A DNA stretch of 64,000 nt from Psoroptes ovis (GCA_002943765.1 PQWQ01000003.1:992001-1056000), one strand, 5' to 3'; counted from the stretch's first letter, positions 13,221 to 26,582 are shown. The notes: a model not told the origin generated them from the sequence alone. A program made the numbers and translations.

Positions 13221-13932
13221 TTAATAACCACCACCATAACCACCGCCCATGCCACCACCATAACCGCCACCCATTCCAACACCGTAACCAGAGTCCCGGG
13301 CAATCAATGTTTCGATTGATTCTTCGACTGGTTTAATTTCTTGACGGATTTTTCGGTATGGTTGAATGACTTCATTGATTTCTTGGTAGACTGGTTTTTT
13401 GACTGAGTGTTTCAAAACGTGGGCACCATCTGCGATTAAGATTGATTAAGATATTTGATTAATATAATGATTAAATTTACCAAGTTTGGTAAAAGCATAC
13501 CTTCTGAGTATGATTCTTGGAAGCTACCGCCTTGGCCTTCGTGTTGTTGTTTAACATATAATTGTGATGATTTTGATTGCATGTTCATGTAGATTGGAAC
13601 TGAGCTTGAACCAACTAATTATTTTTAGAAGAAGAAATTGAAAATATCATTCAGAGAATTATCTCAAATATTACCGTTGACATGGACTGGTTTGATGTAA
13701 CGTGATGATGGAACATCGTATGATTTAATGTTATGGTTTGATCGGACAGCTAATGGAATTGAACCGCCATAACCGCCGCCACCACCACCCATACCGTAAC
13801 CACCACCATAAGCTGTAGCAACAGCAACACAAGCAGCAAGAACGAAAAGCTGTTTAAATTCAACACCAGTAAAAAAAACCAATAAATTAATTACACTTTC
13901 AGATTGTAGACCAAAAAACATACTTTGAACAT
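13221..13932 (-). CDS. Secreted glycine-rich cuticle-like protein E
   Basis: Exons 13924-13932, 13675-13849, 13501-13614 and 13221-13429 give 168 aa. Signal peptide and conserved blocks are as in C and D. The C-terminal repeat has contracted (exon 4 is 209 nt against 233-236 nt), with the local variant GVGMGGG. Exon 2 has the same length as in D, so D and E look like the youngest pair in that exon. A frame running through intron 1 from 13921 is intron read-through, not an alternative start. Confidence 0.9.
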
Positions 13933-14070
13933 TTTGAAGAAATGAATTTGTTGAAAATTGAAAATTTCAAAGAAGCAAAAAGTTAAAATTGAATTTATTT
14001 TTCAAATTTTTTATTTGAATTGAATTGTTTGATTGTTGTTTGATGATTTTTTTCAATCGAATCGAGGCGA

Positions 14071-14394
14071 TATTTATAGTCGCGAAATGATCGAAAAAAT
14101 TCTTGAAAATGGATAAAAATAATTTTTGTTATCATAATTGAAAAGATGAAATACGTTTCCTACAACAAAAAATAATGATAACATTTTTTGATACATATTA
14201 AGTAATAAGAACAAACTGTATATGAAAATATATCAAATCATATTCATTAATTCATTCGATATTATTTCGAATTATATCATTTCTCTCTTTTCTTTTGTTT
14301 TTTTTACTATTTTTTAATTTTTATTTTTATATAAAAAAGATAATTATAATTATATCAATGATTTTGAAAAAATCAATGGACATTGTAACACGTG
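14071..14394 (-). promoter_or_regulatory. Promoter of gene E: TATA and CACGTG
   Basis: TATAAATA (14071-14078, minus strand) and CACGTG (14389-14394), 311 bp apart. Confidence 0.6.
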
Positions 14395-16076
14395 CTCAAG
14401 ATTACACACATACACACACACGTTTGATTAAAAATACCTTTCATGTTTATTGAAAATTATTCAATATTATCAAAAATGATAATGACAAAATCATGATATT
14501 ATACTCAATAAAATAAAATATTACAAATATCTAAATGTTCATTCGATAATAAATTGACTTATTCATTTATTTGGAAAATTATTTTAAAAATTTCATTATA
14601 ACTTTTAGCCTCATCATCATCTAAATTCATTTAATACAATGACAATGATACTGATGATGATGCCACTAATTGACAACGGCATTGATTCTAGTAATTTTTT
14701 TCATATTCACTCGCCTCTATTTTTATCTCAAAATGACACTTTTAATTATTATCATAATTATCACGCTTAGAACTACTATTACGGTTGGAATTTCAATTAT
14801 TATATAATTATAAATTAAATAATTCAATATTTAATGAAAAAATTCAATTTTAAAAAAAATTGATAAATTAAGGTTTTCCATTTAATTAAATGAAAAAATT
14901 CATTAAATGATTGTCGATCGGAAACAAAATTAAGAAAAATTTCTATTATTACGATTTCACAATACATTCAATTATATGAATTTGATATTTTGAAATATAT
15001 TGAAATTTTGCGCTAATTCGTATGATCGAATTGGATGATAATTATTCAAATATGTGCGTGGAAATTTAAAATTGAGGATTTTCAAATCCATTTTCGAGAA
15101 ATGGATTTATCAATAAATGTTTTTAAATGATAATATTTTCTTTTAATTTGAATTTTTTGAACGAATTCATAGATCAATTAATTTATCCTCAATTAGAAAG
15201 TGTTGAATGAAAGCATACTCATTGGTGATAATCCAATGATTCATTGTTTTGATAGCTTTCAACACTTGATAAATACTGCTAAACTGGAAATAAAAATCAA
15301 GTTCAACTGATATTAGTACTTGAACGATTATTCCATGATGATTTAAACAATGGAAAAAATCATGCTTTTCGAAAAATCATTATTGACGATTGAAGATGAC
15401 TAAAACAATATTAAACACATTTCAGGCCTAGAGTTTTCTTCAACTTGTTTCACATTTTGCCATTTTTTATCATGAAATTGTCGTGAAATCGCAAAAATTG
15501 GACAATCTTCAAAATTGTAAATATTATAAAAATTTTTCAACTCCATCGATTACTTGAAAAATAAATCAATCGAACATATTGATTAAAAATCGAAGAGAAA
15601 AAATTACAAAATTATCCATACATTTAATTCAAGTTCATTCATTTTTTTTTTAATGAGGAAAGGATTGATCATATACGATTTGTGATGAAGCATATTTGCG
15701 ATTAGTCATGTTTTTTTTCATGATGAAAGATGTTTCTATTTCAAAATAAAATCGAGGAAACATATGCATTTTTTTAAAAATTATTCGAACATTTTTCATT
15801 TATTCATTTGTTGAATATATAATATCAATCATTTGAAATTTGATTGAATTTTTTTTTATAAAGAATTGGTTTTACATTAATAAATATGGGAAAATAAATA
15901 ATATCAATAAATAATAATAATTTACAGAAAATATTATTATCATTCATATGATGAAAATAAATAATTAATCATTTTTCATGATTGTTTGTTGAGATAATTG
16001 TTTGAAGAATCACGTTTTAAATTGTTGAAAATATTTTTTCCTGGTTTTCTGAAACTATTTGATCCACTCATCATTT
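14395..16076. other. Repeat-unit intergenic DNA, E to F
   Basis: Third copy of the spacer, more diverged, with an ATAAT-rich insertion near 15890-15950. No gene seen. Confidence 0.7.
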
Positions 16077-16842
16077 TTAATAACCACCACCGTAACCGCC
16101 ACCCATACCACCACCATAACCACCACCCATGCCACCACCATAGCCGCCACCCATTCCGCCACCCATTCCACCACCATTTCCACCACCCATTCCACCACCC
16201 ATACCAGAGTCTCGGGCAATCAATGTGTCGATTGATTCTTCGACTGGTCGAATTTCTTGACGGATTTTTCGGTATGGCTGAATGATTTCGTTGACTTCTT
16301 GGTAGACTGGTTTTTTGACGGTGTGTTTCAAAACGTGGGCACCATCTGCAATCAAGATTTGATTAAATCTGATCGAAAAATTTTTATGAATAGCATACCT
16401 TCTGAGTATGATTCTTGGTAGCTACCGCCTTGGCCTTCGTGATGTTGGTTAACATATAATTGTGATGATTTTGATCCCATGTTCATGTAAATTGGAACAC
16501 CGCTTGAACCAACTGGTTTTTTATGGAAAAAGAAATTGATTAAAAGAAATCATTGTGAGGATAATCTCCAATATTACCGTTGACGCGGACTGGTTTGACG
16601 TAACCTGATGATGGAACACTGTATGATTGAATGTTATGGTTTGATCGGACAGCTAATGGAATTGAACCACCATAACCTCCGCCGCCACCACCACCACCAC
16701 CGCCCATACCGTAACCACCACCATAGGCTGAAACAATAGCAACACAGGCAGCAAGAACGATGAGCTGTTTTAATTCACCACAAAAAAACCAATTAATCAA
16801 TTACACTCTTAGATTGCAGTCAAAAAAACATACTTTGAACAT
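16077..16842 (-). CDS. Secreted glycine-rich cuticle-like protein F
   Basis: Exons 16834-16842, 16578-16764, 16399-16512 and 16077-16345 give 192 aa. Signal peptide MFKLIVLAACVAIVSA. Exon 2 has a run of about ten Gly codons before YGGSIPLAVRSNHNIQSY. Exon 4 is the longest of the family (269 nt), with expanded GMGGGMGGGNGGG repeats after DSGMGG. The conserved DGAHVLKHTVKKPVYQEVNE and EEIIQPYRKIRQEIRPVEES-type blocks are present (here NEIIQPYRKIRQEIRPVEES). More diverged from C-E than these are from each other. Cuticle-like role inferred. Confidence 0.88.
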
Positions 16843-16975
16843 TTTGAACAAGAAAATTTGTTGAAAATTAAAAATTTCAAAAAAAGCAAAAAGTTTAAAT
16901 TGAATTTATTTTTCAAATTTTTATTTGAATTGTTTGATTGTTGTTTGATGATTTTATTCGAACGAATTGAGGCGA

Positions 16976-17284
16976 TATTTATAGTCGCAAAATGATCATT
17001 AAAAAAAAATTCTTGAAAATGGATAAAAAATGATTTCGTTATCATAAGTGAAAAGATTAAGAAAATACAAGATTTATTTCCTGCAACAAAATTAATAATA
17101 ACATTTTCAATACATATTTTTAGTAACACGAACAAATTGTACATAATTATCAATTATTTAATTTGATAATAATATTTAGAATTATATAATTTTTTCTCTT
17201 ATGTTTTTGTTACATTTTCATTATTATATAATAAAGATCATCATAATCATATGAATGATTTTCAAAAAGAAAAAAAAACACGTG
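16976..17284 (-). promoter_or_regulatory. Promoter of gene F: TATA and CACGTG
   Basis: TATAAATA (16976-16983, minus strand) and CACGTG (17279-17284), 296 bp apart. Confidence 0.6.
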
Positions 17285-19062
17285 CTCAAGATAATACACA
17301 TGCACAGGCAGACACTTATAATTCCAATTACCTTTCATGTTTTTTGAAAATTATTTAATAATCCAAACGACAATGACAAAATCATGATATTATACTTAAT
17401 ATAAAAAATATTACAAATATACGAATGTACATTTGATGATTAATTGATTTATTTATTTATTTGAAAGAATATTAATAATATTTTTTTCCTTTATTTAGCA
17501 TCATCATCATGATTCATATTATATACAATGATGATAATGCCACTGATGGACAACGGCATTGATTCTTGTAATTATTTTCCTACGGATTCACCACTATTTT
17601 TTCATCTCTAAATGACACTTTTAATAATTATCATAATTATCATGCTTATAATTGTTATTATTATTATTATTGCAATTATAACTATTATTCAATTAAATTT
17701 AATGTCAAAATTCAATTACGGAAAAAAAATTTGATTAATTAAGGTTTTTCATTTTTATTTAATTGAAAAAAAAATTTGATAATTAATCGGAAACAAAATT
17801 ACAACGATTACACAATACTTTTATTAAATAATTTTGACATTTTTTTTTCATTGAAACATTTTGAACAAATTCATGCTCGAATCGTATGATAATTGGTCGA
17901 ATATGAGCGTATAAAATTTGAAAATTTCCACATTTACCATTTGTGGATTTTACAAGATCCAATCAAATGTCAAATGTGTCGAATTGTGCTGGATGTATTT
18001 ATGATCTATGATTAATTGTTTTAGAATGATAATTTTTTTTTCAAGCTTTTGAATAAATTTATAGATCATTCAATTTATTTTGATTGAGATGAAAGTGTTA
18101 AATATGAAAACAATTTCATTCGTGATAATCGATTGATTTAATGTTTTGATAGCTTTCAACTCTTGATAAATATTGGCAAAATGGAGAAAATGAATAATCA
18201 AGTTCAATTATAAATAGTACTTGAACGATTAGTTTTATATTGAAACAAAAGATTCGAAAAAAAATTACTTTCCAATCAATCATCATTAAAACATTGAAGA
18301 TGTCTGAAGTAATATCAAAAAGATTTTAGGTCTTGAAAGTAATTTTCGTCGAAATTTTTTTCAGATTTCATCAATGAATTTTATATTGTGTCATTTTTTG
18401 AAATGTATTGTTGTGAAATCACATTGAAAAATGTGATGAAAACGGGAACATATTCCAAATCGTAAATATTCGGAAATTTATTTTTTCGTCAACAATTCCT
18501 TGAACAATAAATGGATGGACTGTTTGAGTGTTGATGGAAAAAAAAATTAAAAAATTTCAGATGAAAACATTTTTCAATTTCGAAGAAACTAAAATTACAA
18601 AATCATCTTCACATTTGATTCAAGTTTAATCATTTGTTTCTTAATGAGGAAAGGATTAATGATACATGATTAGTAATGGACAAAAATTTGAAAATTAATC
18701 ATGTCTCTATTTCAAAATGATGCCGTGAAAAAACTTGTGAATTCTTTTTTTTAGAAAATATTTAAACATTTTTTCATTTATTCATTGAATATATTGAATC
18801 ATGTAAAATTTGGCTGAATTTTCTTTGATTGGTTTTACATTTTATAAATAAGTTAAAATAAATAATATCAATAAATAATAATAATTTACAAAAAATATTA
18901 TTATTATTATCATTCATTTGATGAAAATAAATAATCAAACATTTTTTTTTAAGTTTGTTTGCTGAGATATTTGTTTGAAAAATCACTTTCAAAATAGTTG
19001 AAAATTGTTTCTGATATTTTTTTCTGGTTTTTTTTTGAAAATATTTGATCAGATCATTATTT
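17285..19062. other. Repeat-unit intergenic DNA, F to G
   Basis: Most diverged copy of the spacer. A TTA microsatellite is near 17650-17670. No gene seen. Confidence 0.65.
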
Positions 19063-19896
19063 TTAATAGTGACCACCACCGTAACCACCGCCCATACCAC
19101 CACCATAACCGCCACCCATTCCACCACCATAACCGCCACCCATACCACCGCCGAAACCGCCACCCATACCGCCACCGTAACCACCATTTCGGGCAACCAA
19201 TGTTTCGATTGATTCTTCGACTGGTCGAATATCTTGAGTGATTTTTCGGTATGGTTGAATAATTTCGTTGACTTCTTGGTAGACTGGTTTTTTGACGGTG
19301 TGTTTCAAAACGTGGGCACCATCTGAGATTTAGGCGAAAAATATTTAATTAATATCATGATCAAATTGACCAAGTTTGGTAATAGCATACCTTCGGAGTA
19401 TGATTCTTGATAGCTACCAGCTTGACCTTCGTGTTGTTGGTTAACATACAAGTTTGATGATTTTGATTTCATGTTCATGTAGATTGGAACGGAACTTGAA
19501 TCGACTAATTATTGGTAGAAAAATTTGTTTGAAACGTTTCCTGAAACAGAATTATATAATATTTTACCATTAACATGGACTGGTTTAACGTAACCGTATG
19601 ATGGAACATCATACGTGTGGATATCGTGATGAGATCGGACAGCTAATGGAATTGAACCATAACCACCGCCACCCATACCATAACCACCCATCATACCTAA
19701 TCCACCGCCCATCATACCGTATCCACCACCCATACCATAACCGTAAGCTGAAGCAACAGCAATACAAGCAGCAAAAACGACAAACTATTCAATTTCACAA
19801 ACAGGTATCAAAAAAAACAAAAAAAAAATAACCGATTAATCAAAATACACTTTCGGATCGTTGATTTAAAAAACAAAAAAAACATACTTTGAACAT
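19063..19896 (-). CDS. Secreted glycine-rich cuticle-like protein G
   Basis: Exons 19888-19896, 19568-19784, 19391-19504 and 19063-19322 give 199 aa. Signal peptide MFKFVVFAACIAVASAYGYG; the FVVFAA core resembles gene A more than C-F, and exon 2 is 217 nt as in A. Met-rich repeats (GYGMMGGGLGMMGG) replace the GGGGG of C-F. Conserved blocks GSIPLAVRSHHDIHTYDVPS and DGAHVLKHTVKKPVYQEVNE are present, ending in GGGMGGGYGGGHY. G therefore bridges A/B and the C-F array. Cuticle-like role inferred. Confidence 0.87.
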
Positions 19897-20025
19897 TTTG
19901 AAGAAATGATTTAAGTTTTGTTGAAAATTGAAAAAAAAATTCAAAGCAAAAATTTCAAAAACAAAATTTCAATTCAAATTGTTTGTTTATGATGATGATG
20001 ATTCGAAATGACCAAATATCAGCCA

Positions 20026-20326
20026 TATTTATAGTCGATATTTGCAACGATTCTTGTGAAATGAATCAGTAAGAAAATAAATAAATGAAAAAATTTTTTT
20101 CACAAACAAATAAACAATGAATTCAATGGAAAACAACGCAAAAAAAAAAATATATTCGACTAATTTTTTTTTAAATATATTTTTCATTTGATCACATTCA
20201 AATATTGATGTTTCTCTTTCTTTTGTTTTCATTTTCATCATCATCATTATTATTATTATTATTGTAGCTATCATCATCATTATATCATAATAATAGCATA
20301 TATACAATTGGGCACGTTACACGTGC
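20026..20326 (-). promoter_or_regulatory. Promoter of gene G: TATA and CACGTG palindrome
   Basis: TATAAATA (20026-20033, minus strand) and CACGTG (20320-20325) 287 bp upstream. Here the hexamer overlaps a longer inverted repeat GGCACGT-TAC-ACGTGCC (20311-20327). Confidence 0.55.
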
Positions 20327-23300
20327 CAACACACATATGCAGATGCAAAAAATAAAATAAAATTTTGTGAATAAAGAAAAAATTGAAGAAAAATCCTCGG
20401 CTAAAACAACGGCTATAATGATAGTCATAATAATACTAATAATAATAATGATGATGATAATAATAGCGGATTCTCTAATTAATACAATGGCTAAATCTGG
20501 ATTATTATCACCACCATCGTTGCCATCATCATCATCATCAACGATTGTTATTTTTTTGTATCGATTGTAATCTTGAAAAACAAATGAAATTAAACAAATA
20601 ATAATAACAATAATGATAATGATAATGATAATTTTAGAAGGTTACAAACAAACAAACAAAAAAAGGTTATAGTAAATTATACTAATAAAAAGTAATGGTG
20701 ATAATATAATGATCAAAAGGATAATTCTAAATTCAATCTGAATCCAAATGAATTGAAATAGATTCACAAAGATGCAGGCGAAACAACAGGCGCAACAAGT
20801 GTCAAACTCAACAATTTTGAATCATGCATTTTTTGACTCAATATTTTACTCCTACAACTCAAACAATATTTGCTGGAATAAATTTCCAAACAACAAACAT
20901 CTTTGATTGTGATTATTATCATTATCATTAAATGTAGAATGATAAGAAAAAAAAATTAAAGATGTTTCGAAGATTCTCCTTACTTATTTATCTATTTTTA
21001 AATTTTATATTTATTTTTGACCAATTGATTCAGTTTATTCGTGCGTATGTGTGTGTGTGTGTGCATTGAATTAATTTAGATATAATCATCATTATCCACT
21101 CCATAACAACAACAACAACAACAATTTTATCATTGAAAAAAATACATGGATTTTACATTGAAAAACTAAGGAATGATGCAATTCTTTGTTCAACGAATTT
21201 AATATTTTTAAAATTTTCACAATCATTTCTTTATGCTCATTCAACTGTTTGTTTCACGGAGATAATTAGTTAATCATTTATTATTATTTGTGCGTTTGTA
21301 AATTAAAGCAAAAGTAAAATTTTAAAAAATAACAAAATTATATCATTATTATTTTCATTTAATTACAATTTGAATAATTTGAAATTTTTCGCCAATCAAT
21401 GTCATCCTTGATGTTTGTGATTCGATTTTTTTTTTTTTTTTTTTTGTTTGAAAAATTGTTAAATTTCAATTTTTATTAACGAAAACTTCATTTAAATGTT
21501 CATATGATTAATGGAGATTTCCAATAAAAGAAAAAATCAATTTCAAATTTATTCATTTTTCCACGTGTTTTATGAGTGTGTGCGTGTGTGTGCAATCAAA
21601 CTGTCATTTGCGTGTTTCAACAACACATTAATAGAAAACAGCTTGTCGGATGTAATAAAAAACTCATAATCATTTAAAATTATATCATTGAACACATATT
21701 ATATAATCTTTAAATACATTTATTTATATCATAAATTCGATGAATGAAAGATCATGATTTACTAACCTTGAAACGATTGATACACAAACTCTCTTATCTT
21801 ATTAGGAACTTATCATAATTTTGATTCAGATTTAAAGAAAATTCATTTCCATTAATAATTAAATGGATTATATAATAGCGATTAATGCTTGAATGCTCCA
21901 AATTTAGTGAAATTTTCAAAAATAAATAAAAAAAAATTGATTTTATTTTTCCGTAAAATATAAATGAATATTATTCACTCATATGTAACACCTTAATCAT
22001 ATCTTATCAAGTTTTATTAATCTTTCACATGATCACACAATTATTTCATTTCAATTTCAATTTTTGCATCTCGTGTTTATTATTCACATTGAATTTTTCA
22101 AATTTATCTAAATGGATCGCATTTAGTTTCATTCATAGGATTTTTATTTAGCATTTAGCTATTGAAATTCGTAAAAAAATATATGAAATCAAAATCTTTT
22201 GAATTGATTTACATTTTCATTTCTTCGAAAAAAAAAATCAATCAGTCAATCGATTAATCAATAAATCAATCAATCATTTAATCGATCAATTCAATCGAAT
22301 CAATCAATCAATAATTGATCAATTGTTTTATTGATTGATTAATCGCGTTCAAACAACACGATTGATTCAATCATTTTTTTTTCGATGAATAAAACGATTG
22401 GATTGAGTTTGGTTGTTGTCGAAAAAAAAACAAAATCATTTAAAATCAAATGAAAAATGCGTGGTAAAATCAACGAAATAGTAAAACGTGTTTTCGTGTC
22501 AAATTGATTTCTTAAATCATTCAAAAAAAATTTTTTTTTTCAAAATTTTTATTTAGACATTTATTGACTCATATGTTTTAAAAATAGTGATTGACCAATT
22601 TTGACTTGGATTTTGATCAATTTTTTTTTTCTACCGAAAAAAAATTATTTTCAATCAAAAATCATTTACACAATCGAATTGGAAAAAAATAATAAATTTT
22701 AAATTTATTTTTAATATTAAAATCCATTTTTTTAAATCGAAAAATCTGTTTTAAATTATCCAAGAAAAATCAAATAATTATCACTACAGGGATATGATTT
22801 GATAACCGCATGTGATTTGAATATGAAATTAATCTGTTTTTACTTTTGCTTCTTTTCGAAACAAATTCAATTTAAAACTATTCAAACTTTGAGCATCAAA
22901 AAATTCAATTGAAAATTCAAATCTAAACACATGTCTAATCATTCATTATTCGTATATTTTCATGGATGTTTTAGTTGAAAATTCAAAGAAAATGAATTAA
23001 ATAAATTGAATTAAGCAAAGCCACTGTGATTAGATTTCAACAAATTGATCACAAATGACAACGAATTTACACTTAATCAAATGAGATTATGTAATATTTT
23101 TAATAATGTTAAAATGAACACAATGAATTTATTAATAGATTTTATTTTTTCCAGAAACGAAAATTAATTTACAAAATCGATGAAATGAAATTAAAATTCC
23201 AATAATTGAATTTCGATCATTTGATTCATTTCGATCCGAAATTTTCATTTTGTTTTCCAATTATTGACACACAAATAAACATACACACAAACGCGTGTGT

Positions 23301-25330
23301 GTGTGTGTTTGTATTGATGAATTATCATAATAATCATATCAGATCGCGCAATCTTAGAGAAAAATTAAATTTTCATTGCTATTGGCTTTCAATATTCGAA
23401 TTGTGAATATGAATTGAAATTTATTTATTTTTATTCTTTTTACTTTTATTGATTAGATTTGTTTTTTTCTTCATTCACTCATTTTACACAGTTCTAATCA
23501 TAATGAAAATATAAAATCAGATCCACTATGATTCCAATGATGACAAACAAACCCTAAGGGCTTAATGATCAACAAAAAAAAAAATTGACTGAAATGGTAA
23601 GCAAACGCACACACACACACACACACCGCATTGAAAATGGATCGAAAAATACGAGAAGAAACATTGATTTTTTTTTTTTGCTTGCAATTTAAGCGGATAA
23701 AAGTAAATAATGAAATGAAATTGTGTAAAAAAAAATTTCATTTTCAAGGTTAAATTTTGAATTTTGAATTGAAATCAAATTTGAATTGAATTTCTGATAA
23801 AGATTATTTACGATTTACAATTGATTTTAGAATTGAAAATAGATAATTTATGTAAATATTCATATAATTTTTCTTTTTCAGTATCTTCTTCCTTGAAGCA
23901 ATAAATTGTTCTAAATATTAGAAAATTTAAAATATGAAATTACAATCGAGTAACATTGTATCAGATTAAAAAATAATGATTAACGAGTCATATTTATTCA
24001 TCATATTTCATTATCTTGAATTTTTTTTTTCAATTTCAAAAATCGATGCTGTCCACGTTGTTTGTTTGTTTGTTTCGAATATTGATTGGAAAATACTTTT
24101 GATTACGTTATTATTATTGTTATTATTTTAATATTGATTCATTGATACATTTATTTATTTCAATACAATTTCAATAAATAAATAAATACAGCGGTGTGTG
24201 TTTATACGCCCTTCGATCACAATTTTTATTCGATTTATTTATTGAATTTCAATTCAATTTTTTCCATTTTAATTTTTCGATTACATAATCAATTGCTGCT
24301 GCTGTTGTTGTTTGATCATTTTCTTCTTTTTTTTGTCAAAAATAATTTTATCAATAAAATTAATCTATTTATATATTGGATTTATTGATATTAAATTTTG
24401 TAAAATTTTCAAAATTTTTTTCATCAAATTATTCGTATATTCGAGTTATTAATGTCCAAATTTATTAATTTCAAAAAATTATTAATTTTTTTTTCATTGA
24501 AATTTTATTCGCTAATTGTCATTGATTAGCGATTAGGAATAAATATTATATTTTTACATCAACATTTTTCAGTGTTTTTGAATTGGACAATTTGTTCATT
24601 GATTAGAAGAAAAAATATTGGAAATTGGAGAAAATTCCAAAATAGTAAAATTGTTAATAAATTTCGTGGAAAATTTTTCAAAGAAAAAGAATTTAAATTT
24701 CAATTTTTTGAAATTTAAAAAAAAAAATTCAAATTTAAAATACTTTGAATGAATGAATGAATTAAAGAAAGTAAAATTGAACAAATACAATTGAATACAA
24801 CATGAAACACATGAATATCATGAATACTCGAACAAGTTGTAATAGTCCTACTAACACTAATCATAACAATAATAGTAAATCGTTTCATTTCATGACATGA
24901 AAATTTGTCGTTACGTTGATGATTTTTTTTTCTTTTTCTCAAAAACAAAGCGTTATTACTGTTACGATTTCATTCAAAATTTTGATTTACGCATCAACTT
25001 CATACGTGCAAGAATACGTGCAAACAAAAAAACGTATTTTTTCATTGCGGTTTGTAATTTGAAACAAAACAAAACAAAAAACATTTTCATTTCATTCTAA
25101 ATATTTCTGGCGAAATATTACACATACGATCGCCGCATCATCATCATCATCATCATTATGAATAATGATGATGATTGTGTTTGTAAAAGCTAAAATATTT
25201 TTTCCAACGAAATATACGCTCATCTACTGTGTCTTTGATACAATGAACAAATAAGACCTATTAATATAACTGAACGAAACTGTTTTTAAATGTCCGTTGA
25301 AAGGGTAACCTCTAATAAGATAGAGTCATT
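20327..25330. other. Gene-poor AT-rich DNA with microsatellites
   Basis: Contains ATA/GATAAT tracts (20425-20465, 20600-20632), a GT tract (21049-21063), poly-T (21427-21444), an imperfect AATC-type array that can fold back on itself (about 22240-22345), CA/GT tracts (23294-23308, 23608-23626) and an AAAT run (24173-24188). Open frames here are short and compositionally random. No gene, tRNA or transposon was recognised. Confidence 0.6.
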
Positions 25331-26195
25331 CTGCCTAAGGAAAAAATCGAGAAAAAAATTATCGCATCATGTTCTTGGTCAATAGGGATGACAAAAAGTC
25401 AATTATGGTCATCTCCAATTCTTGACCCTTCCGGTCCAAAAAGGGGGTCAAAAGTCAATAATTGCGATATCTCGGCCGTTTTAAGAGGTGATGTCTCAAT
25501 TTTTTCAATAATTAAAGATTATCTAGCCATTAATCATTGGTGAAAATATCATTGATTTAAAAAGATTACTTTTTGAGATATATTCATTTGAAGTTACCAT
25601 CTCCATTATCTTTAGGGTTTTTGATTGACGTGTACACGTCTAAACTGGAGATTGCTAAGGAACACAAGCATTAATGATAATTGCTATTTTCTATGACATT
25701 TTTCATGTAAATATTTTTAAAAATATAACTTAATGTTGATTTTTGTTTTTGGTTTTCATTTTCTATCTTGTTGTTATAAGAATGTCTTGAATGAAAATGC
25801 TCGGGCTTAAATGGTCATCAATTGATGATCATAGAAAATAGCAATTATCATTAATGCTTGTGTTCCTTAGCAATCTCCAGTTTAGACGTGTACACGTCAA
25901 TCAAAAACCCTAAAGATAATGGAGATGGTAACTTCAAATGAATATATCTCAAAAAGTAATCTTTTTAAATCAATGATATTTTCACCAATGATTAATGGCT
26001 AGATAATCTTTAATTATTGAAAAAATTGAGACATCACCTCTTAAAACGGCCGAGATATCGCAATTATTGACTTTTGACCCCCTTTTTGGACCGGAAGGGT
26101 CAAGAATTGGAGATGACCATAATTGACTTTTTGTCATCCCTATTGACCAAGAACATGATGCGATAATTTTTTTCTCGATTTTTTTCCTTAGGCAG
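25331..26195. repeat. Near-perfect long inverted repeat (foldback element)
   Basis: Left arm 25331-25696 and right arm 25829-26195 are reverse complements. The only difference I could find is one extra A/T in a homopolymer (366 against 367 bp). The loop is 132 bp. Arms start CTGCCTAAGG and contain a 14-bp palindrome GACGTGTACACGTC (25627-25640 and 25885-25898). A diverged extension of the inverted repeat lies outside: GAAAGGGTA-CCT near 25299 and its complement up to about 26215, interrupted on the left by about 12 bp. The arms are more GC-rich than the surroundings. No transposase and no clear target duplication was seen. A single transcript would fold into a 366-bp hairpin. Confidence 0.9.
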
Positions 26196-26582
26196 TTATT
26201 GTAGGATACCCTTTCGTAGAAATTTCGTTGAAAAAAATAAATTTTCTTCAAATTACGTAATGAACGTAATGAGTTTGTTTTTATATTTATATTGAAATAA
26301 GAGAAAATTCATTTATTTTTTTTCAAAATTAAAATCTGCTTTAAAACATCATAATACTAATATTAATACTAATACTAATACTAATGATAATAATAATAAT
26401 AATCATAATTATGATGATGATGATGATGATGACGATGATAATAATAATAATAATAATAATAATAACAGCACTAATAACACCAAAAAGAAAATTATTTGAA
26501 AAAATAAAGAAAAAAATTAAATCATGATTTGATTTTATTTCGTATTTTCAATTTCAATCCATTTTTTTTGCAAAGCAAAATA
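26196..26582. other. Microsatellite-rich spacer
   Basis: TAATAC, TGATGA and AATAAT arrays at about 26350-26465; no gene. Confidence 0.6.

Larger units (their letters stand above)
7330..19900 (-). repeat. Tandem array of about 2.9-kb gene units
   Basis: Genes C, D, E, F (and more distantly G) lie head-to-tail on the minus strand. Their first exons are at 8169, 11060, 13924, 16834 and 19888, so spacings are 2891, 2864, 2910 and 3054 bp. Similarity covers introns, promoters and intergenic DNA: TGACAACGGCATTGATTC occurs near 8918, 11804, 14671 and 17549, and TTGAAGATGGCTAAAACA or close variants recur near 9590, 12520 and 15400. C, D and E are closest; F and G diverge progressively, especially in intergenic DNA. 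This indicates stepwise unequal crossing-over with recent additions at the C-D-E end. Confidence 0.9.

Noticed and set aside
22230..22345. AATC-rich array as a CRISPR-like or satellite repeat
   Set aside because: Irregular simple-sequence drift without constant repeat and spacer units; the genome is eukaryotic.
25982..26251. 89-codon frame in the right arm of the inverted repeat
   Set aside because: Its sequence is imposed by the repeat arm; no protein similarity recognised.
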